Shown: positions 60,101 to 64,000 of the stretch, piece after piece
Numbering within the stretch: the first letter of the stretch is position 1
Layout: every line of letters begins with the position of its first letter
Origin: Nymphalis io
Taxonomy: Eukaryota > Arthropoda > Insecta > Lepidoptera > Nymphalidae
NCBI RefSeq assembly: GCF_905147045.1
Contig: NC_065899.1
Coordinates: 4,476,501 to 4,540,500 of the forward strand
Length of the DNA stretch: 64,000 bases
Direction of reading: 5' to 3'
Notes under the pieces: generated by a model
The model's input: the letters and a program-made list of their open reading frames with translations, nothing else
What the model was told of the DNA's origin: nothing
Databases searched by the model: none
Program-made: the position numbers and the translations under genes

Positions 60101-62038
60101 GTAAAAAGTTGTATCAAATAATACAATACATACATCGTACGTCGTCGTTACAGGCAAATGTAAAAAGGCATTGAAGGCACACCTCAGTGGATTGTGTACC
60201 TAACCTTGTACTGGGTATCAGAAACAACCTTCTATAAATATAATACATACATTTATTTGTATATACAATTTTAATTTTTTTTATTATTATTTGTTATCCA
60301 TTTTCTTATACCCAGTACCTATATACATATTTATATATTTTGTTAAATATATTTTTGTGTCAATATATTTGCATAATTTAGCTTTTAAGTCTAATTAGAA
60401 TTACTGAAACCAACTAGGCACTAGATTTATATAGGATAACAAATTATGTGATAAAAAAGCTTAATGGAACGAAAAATATATATTTCTTTTATAACGAGCC
60501 TGTAATATTATGTAGATAATTAATGGAATGTAATAATTTTTAATAAAATAAGTTTTAAAATGAATCATGTAATTGTATAAATTGTATTAAATATTCAAAA
60601 AGTTATTGAGTAACGTTAACTGTTGTTATAGCTTTATGTAAAAAACCAAAAGTGTTATTATGTTTTTAAGAGTGACAAACTATTTAGGAAAGTGGTAGTA
60701 ATGAAGGAGCCGTTTTATAAATAAGTATACATAATTGTTAGAGATGGAACTGTATGGATATAAATTAGTAAATAAATTAAAATGTATTGAATTTAATTGA
60801 ATTGAAGTCTTTCGTTCTGAACACCAATTATAAATAATTGTTATTATATATAATTATTATGAATAACGATAAAATGATACAATTTTGTTATCAAATTTCG
60901 CTAGCTTCGCCGTTAGCGTAATTAGCTCAAAATCATGATATATTGATTTTTTTTTGTATTCTTTTCAGTATTGGCTCAAAGTATTGTTTTATGCGATCTT
61001 ATGATGTATACATTTACGTCTTGAATGAATTACATTAATAAAAAAAACAATTTACAATTTTATTTTATCAGTTCAGAAACGAACTTTACATGATGTAGAA
61101 ACAAATTAAAACTTTTTTAATTTTATTGATGATTTGTAATGTGAGTTTTTGAATAAATCATAACGCAGGATACATATGTAAACAACTTGGTTCGGCTTTG
61201 ATATAATAATGCTTGTATGAGAATGGCTCAGCGCTTTGCACATGTACAAGTCCTAGCTGTTGCTAATGTTGTCCACCGAATGTTTTGTAAATAACAGATT
61301 CATTAAATGATAATGATGATTTATAATGTGGTTTTATTTTTATATTATAATAATAATATAACAGAGTTAGAAATTCAGGTTATCTATTTTTTTAATAACT
61401 TATATGTGAAATATTTAATTAGGAGCTTTATTAGTTTAACTATCGGGGATTATTTTCTATTCAGTTCTTTATTGTTAGTTTATAACGAAATGAAAAAAAA
61501 TATGTATTATTCTTATTATATTACATTTTTCAATTCGTTATAGATAGATAAAAATATTAATTCTGGTATTATATACTTTAATTTAATAGGAAATAAAGTT
61601 AAAATTAACCGTTGTTAAGCAGTTTTATAATCTTTGGAAAAAATCAATAATTTGAAAAAATACTACAACGTGTATTGGTACGCTTAAGTGCTGTAGCATA
61701 TAAAATGAATACGCGCAAAACAAATATATAATTATATTCAATATTAAACGATTGGTATCTAAATAGATACCAATGTATGTAAATACATAATGAGAAACAC
61801 GCCTTTTGTATATTAGACGTTAGTCCCTCGTATCGTCAACCTAGGATTTACTCAATATTATGTTGTAATTTCCTAATATCCTCGTCAAAATCAAATTGGT
61901 TACTAATGCAGTGGTATATAAGAGTGGTTTGTGCTTTTACTGAGAATAATGATTATTGATTATTTTAATTTCATTAATTTTATTATTAGCTGTTCATATA
62001 CATAATATTTTAAGAATAATCAAATCGAACGTTTGATT
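57182..62038 (+). other. 3' UTR of the transporter and AT-rich downstream sequence
   Basis: No further gene is supported. AATAAA hexamers occur at 57481-57486, 59074-59079 and elsewhere, so the mRNA end cannot be fixed. A 22 bp paired inverted repeat with 2 bp spacer lies at 61751-61774. Open frames at 58613-58972 and 61307-61543 are low-complexity chance frames. Confidence 0.5.
57481..57486 (+). promoter_or_regulatory. First candidate polyadenylation signal of the transporter
   Basis: AATAAA 300 nt after the stop codon. Later hexamers (59074-59079) would give a much longer 3' UTR. Confidence 0.3.
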
Positions 62039-62055
62039 AAGGTACATATAGCCAA
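62039..62055. repeat. Left target-site duplication of the LINE
   Basis: AAGGTACATATAGCCAA, identical to 63410-63426 on the other side of the element. Confidence 0.92.
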
Positions 62056-63409
62056 TTCTCTCAGAGGGTCAGTTCGGGTTCAGAGCGGGCCGTTCGACGG
62101 TCGATGCCCTGAACGCCCTGAAGAGTCGGACCACGAAAGCGGTGGCCCAGGGAAAAGCGGTCCTGGCGGTGTCGTAAGACATGACAAATGTCTTTAAAAG
62201 TTTCCCATTCGAGACGATCAGGGAGGCACTTCGATACCATGGGGTGCCGAACTATTTGAGACTTTTGGAGGCGTACCACCTATGCCCTCCCGGCGCATAT
62301 AAAAAAAAATCCTACCCGGTAAGAGGGTGTTGTGTTACGCAGACGATACCCACATCATCGCGACGGGGCGGGACTTTCGGGAGGCGGCCCGCCTGGCCGA
62401 GGTCGGGACGACTCTCACCGTGGACCGAATGGAAATGCACTGGGCTTGAGGGTCTCCATATCCAAAATGAAGGCCCTCCTCTTTCACGGTCCACAGAAAG
62501 GCCCCTACGAGAGGCGAGTATCACCGTCCACGGGACAGTGATCGAGGTGCAGGCCCACATGAAGTACCTCAGCCTGATCCTGGAAGAGCGATGGAGCTTC
62601 GGGCAGTATTTCGTGCAACTCGGCCCGAAGCTTGACAATGCTGCCGCTGCCTTAGGCCGCCTCTTACCCAACGTAGAAGAACCGGGATTGCTATGCTGGT
62701 GTAGTGAGGTCGATGGTACGGTGCCCCGATATGACTGTACGGTGACCGGCCAGGGTCGTCGGAGGTCGGAAAGATCAGGGCTCTAGCCCAACAGGCACTG
62801 ATCGCCCGATGGGAGGAGGACCTGAGGTCACCCACGGCGGGCCAGACGACAGTGGAGGCGGTACGTCCCCACTTGAGTCACTGGGTCAAAAGGAAACGAG
62901 ACACGCTCTCGCTCAGGCTGAAGCAGGTGCTTACACGGCTGCTTCGGTGAGTACCTGCACGAGATAGCGCGGCGGGAGGTGTCACCCTCCTGCCACGATT
63001 GTGGTGCGCCATTCGGCACGGTGCACCACACCCTGACCGAGTGTGCCGCATGGGGGCCCCAGGGGTATTCCCTGGCGGTGGTTTTCGGAGGAGACCTCTC
63101 ATTGCCGAGCATCATCAACGCGATATTCGGAAGCGAGGAGTGTTGGTCGGAGATGGTCTGCTTCGGTGATAGTGTAATGTCACAGAAGGAGACCGCGGAG
63201 CAGGAGCAGGAAGAAGATGCCGCTGCAGACCCGCTCCGCTGGAAAAGACTGGGGAGAAGAAAGAGGCGCTATGTGCACCTTCTTCCCCCACCACAATAGG
63301 CGCCGCCGGGACTAAGGGGGTTCACAGTACCCTGGGAATACACATACTTCCCCACTGTTCCTATCGGGGAAACGCGTAACGCGTTTTTCCAGCGATAAAT
63401 TAAATAAAA
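62056..63409 (+). mobile_element. 5'-truncated, inactivated R1-like non-LTR retrotransposon
   Basis: Starts inside the reverse-transcriptase domain (QFGFRAGRSTVDAL at about 62070). An in-frame TAA interrupts AVS*DMTNVF near 62175. The catalytic block LCYADDT is at 62330-62350 (YADD 62336-62347) in a shifted frame. More frameshifts follow. The C-terminal frame from about 62979 is open to 63299 and has the CxxC...H...C zinc-type motif (CHDCGAPF, HHTLTEC) usual at the end of R1-clade ORF2. The 3' end is AACGCGTTTTTCCAGCG and a short A-rich tail. An exact 17 bp target-site duplication flanks it. The element cannot encode a working enzyme. It is much GC-richer than its surroundings, as expected for an insert. 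Confidence 0.9.
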
Positions 63410-63426
63410 AAGGTACATATAGCCAA
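63410..63426. repeat. Right target-site duplication of the LINE
   Basis: Second copy of the 17 bp direct repeat found at 62039-62055, placed right after the A-rich tail. Confidence 0.92.
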
Positions 63427-63539
63427 CAAAAAATGAAATAAGCTATAATATAAAACACCTAACAAGTAACTTTATTTTAAGTCAAGAAAATGCGATTTAT
63501 TACGCAGTGTTTTTTGTAATAATGTTGACGGCCTAAACT

Positions 63540-63795
63540 CTAAAGCGATTTGAAGCTGGACGGAAAGGCTGAGGCCTACTGGAATAATACTTGAAGCGAG
63601 ACTAATACTTGTATGGTTCAGTTGACCCGCGGCCGTAGAGACCAAGCTCAAATACTAGCCAACTGCACGTACTATACGTGCCCACCCACAGATTCCACTC
63701 TTTATTACCTCACTCGCATAATTCGATGTGGACGAAAATCAACCGGAGATCAAGTGCAAGGACAATGGCTTTATATGATTTTCAAGGCAAGTATT
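63540..63795 (+). repeat. Dispersed repeat family X, decayed copy
   Basis: GCCAACTGCAC, CTTTATTACCTCACTCGCAT and AATTCGATGTGGACG keep the order of the copy at 45275-45475. The rest to 64000 shows no gene. Confidence 0.55.
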
Positions 63796-64000
63796 ACAAC
63801 AATCGCTGAAAAAACTTAACACACCAACTTCTTAACTTCGGACTGCAACATCCAATTGTTGACAAAGAACCCCAATATTTTTTTTATTCGCACGACACTT
63901 TAATTACAACAAGGTTCACAGAAACTGCAGTTAGTGATGATGCTGAAGAAATGTGCAAGGTCGACGAACGAGTTGAAAGGTTCAAATAATAATTGTTTAA

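Noticed and set aside
62878..63118. Antisense frames over the LINE
   Set aside because: Shadows of the LINE reading frame.

Overview
The window is nuclear DNA from an insect, most likely a moth or butterfly (Lepidoptera). The background is AT-rich. Genes have spliced exons with GT-AG introns. There is a cluster of intronless gustatory receptors of the kind expanded in Lepidoptera, plus several interspersed repeat families typical of lepidopteran genomes: RTE and R1-like LINEs, tRNA-derived SINE-like copies and a roughly 300 bp dispersed repeat. No bacterial, plasmid or phage features were seen. The species cannot be fixed from sequence alone.

Layout, left to right. (1) 1013-5652, plus strand: a six-exon gene for a secreted 333-residue protein with three Kazal-type protease-inhibitor modules. 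(2) 6079-8018, plus: a five-exon gene for a 242-residue takeout / juvenile-hormone-binding-protein family member. (3) 9061-19156, minus: four intact single-exon gustatory receptors (401, 413, 413 and 399 residues). A 329 bp inverted duplicate of the 3' end of the second one lies at 13951-14279. (4) 22426-57181, plus: one large gene for a monocarboxylate-transporter-like (SLC16 / MFS) protein. I resolved 14 coding exons whose phases all agree (800 residues), with an alternative first exon at 23662 and two weaker candidates near 28750 and 28976. (5) 57182-62038: 3' UTR and AT-rich sequence with no further gene. (6) 62056-63409: a 5'-truncated, disabled R1-like LINE bounded by a 17 bp target-site duplication.

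The first three regions look like a peripheral or chemosensory neighbourhood (secreted inhibitor, hydrophobic-ligand carrier, bitter-type receptors), but co-location does not prove shared function. The transporter gene takes up more than half the window. Its introns are long and carry most of the repeats, and its coding sequence is a normal 12-TM MFS fold split by an unusually long (about 290 residue) cytoplasmic loop encoded by modular exons.

I found no clearly undescribed multi-gene system. The best leads are: the recent indel-free inverted duplication in the receptor array; a 24/26 bp matching element upstream of two receptor genes; alternative phase-0 first exons, one encoding a myristoylation-type N terminus; inverted repeats flanking exons 11-13 of the transporter that could favour circular RNA or inversion; two perfect hairpins 250 bp apart at 26449-26780; and a nested LINE insertion with its own target-site duplication.
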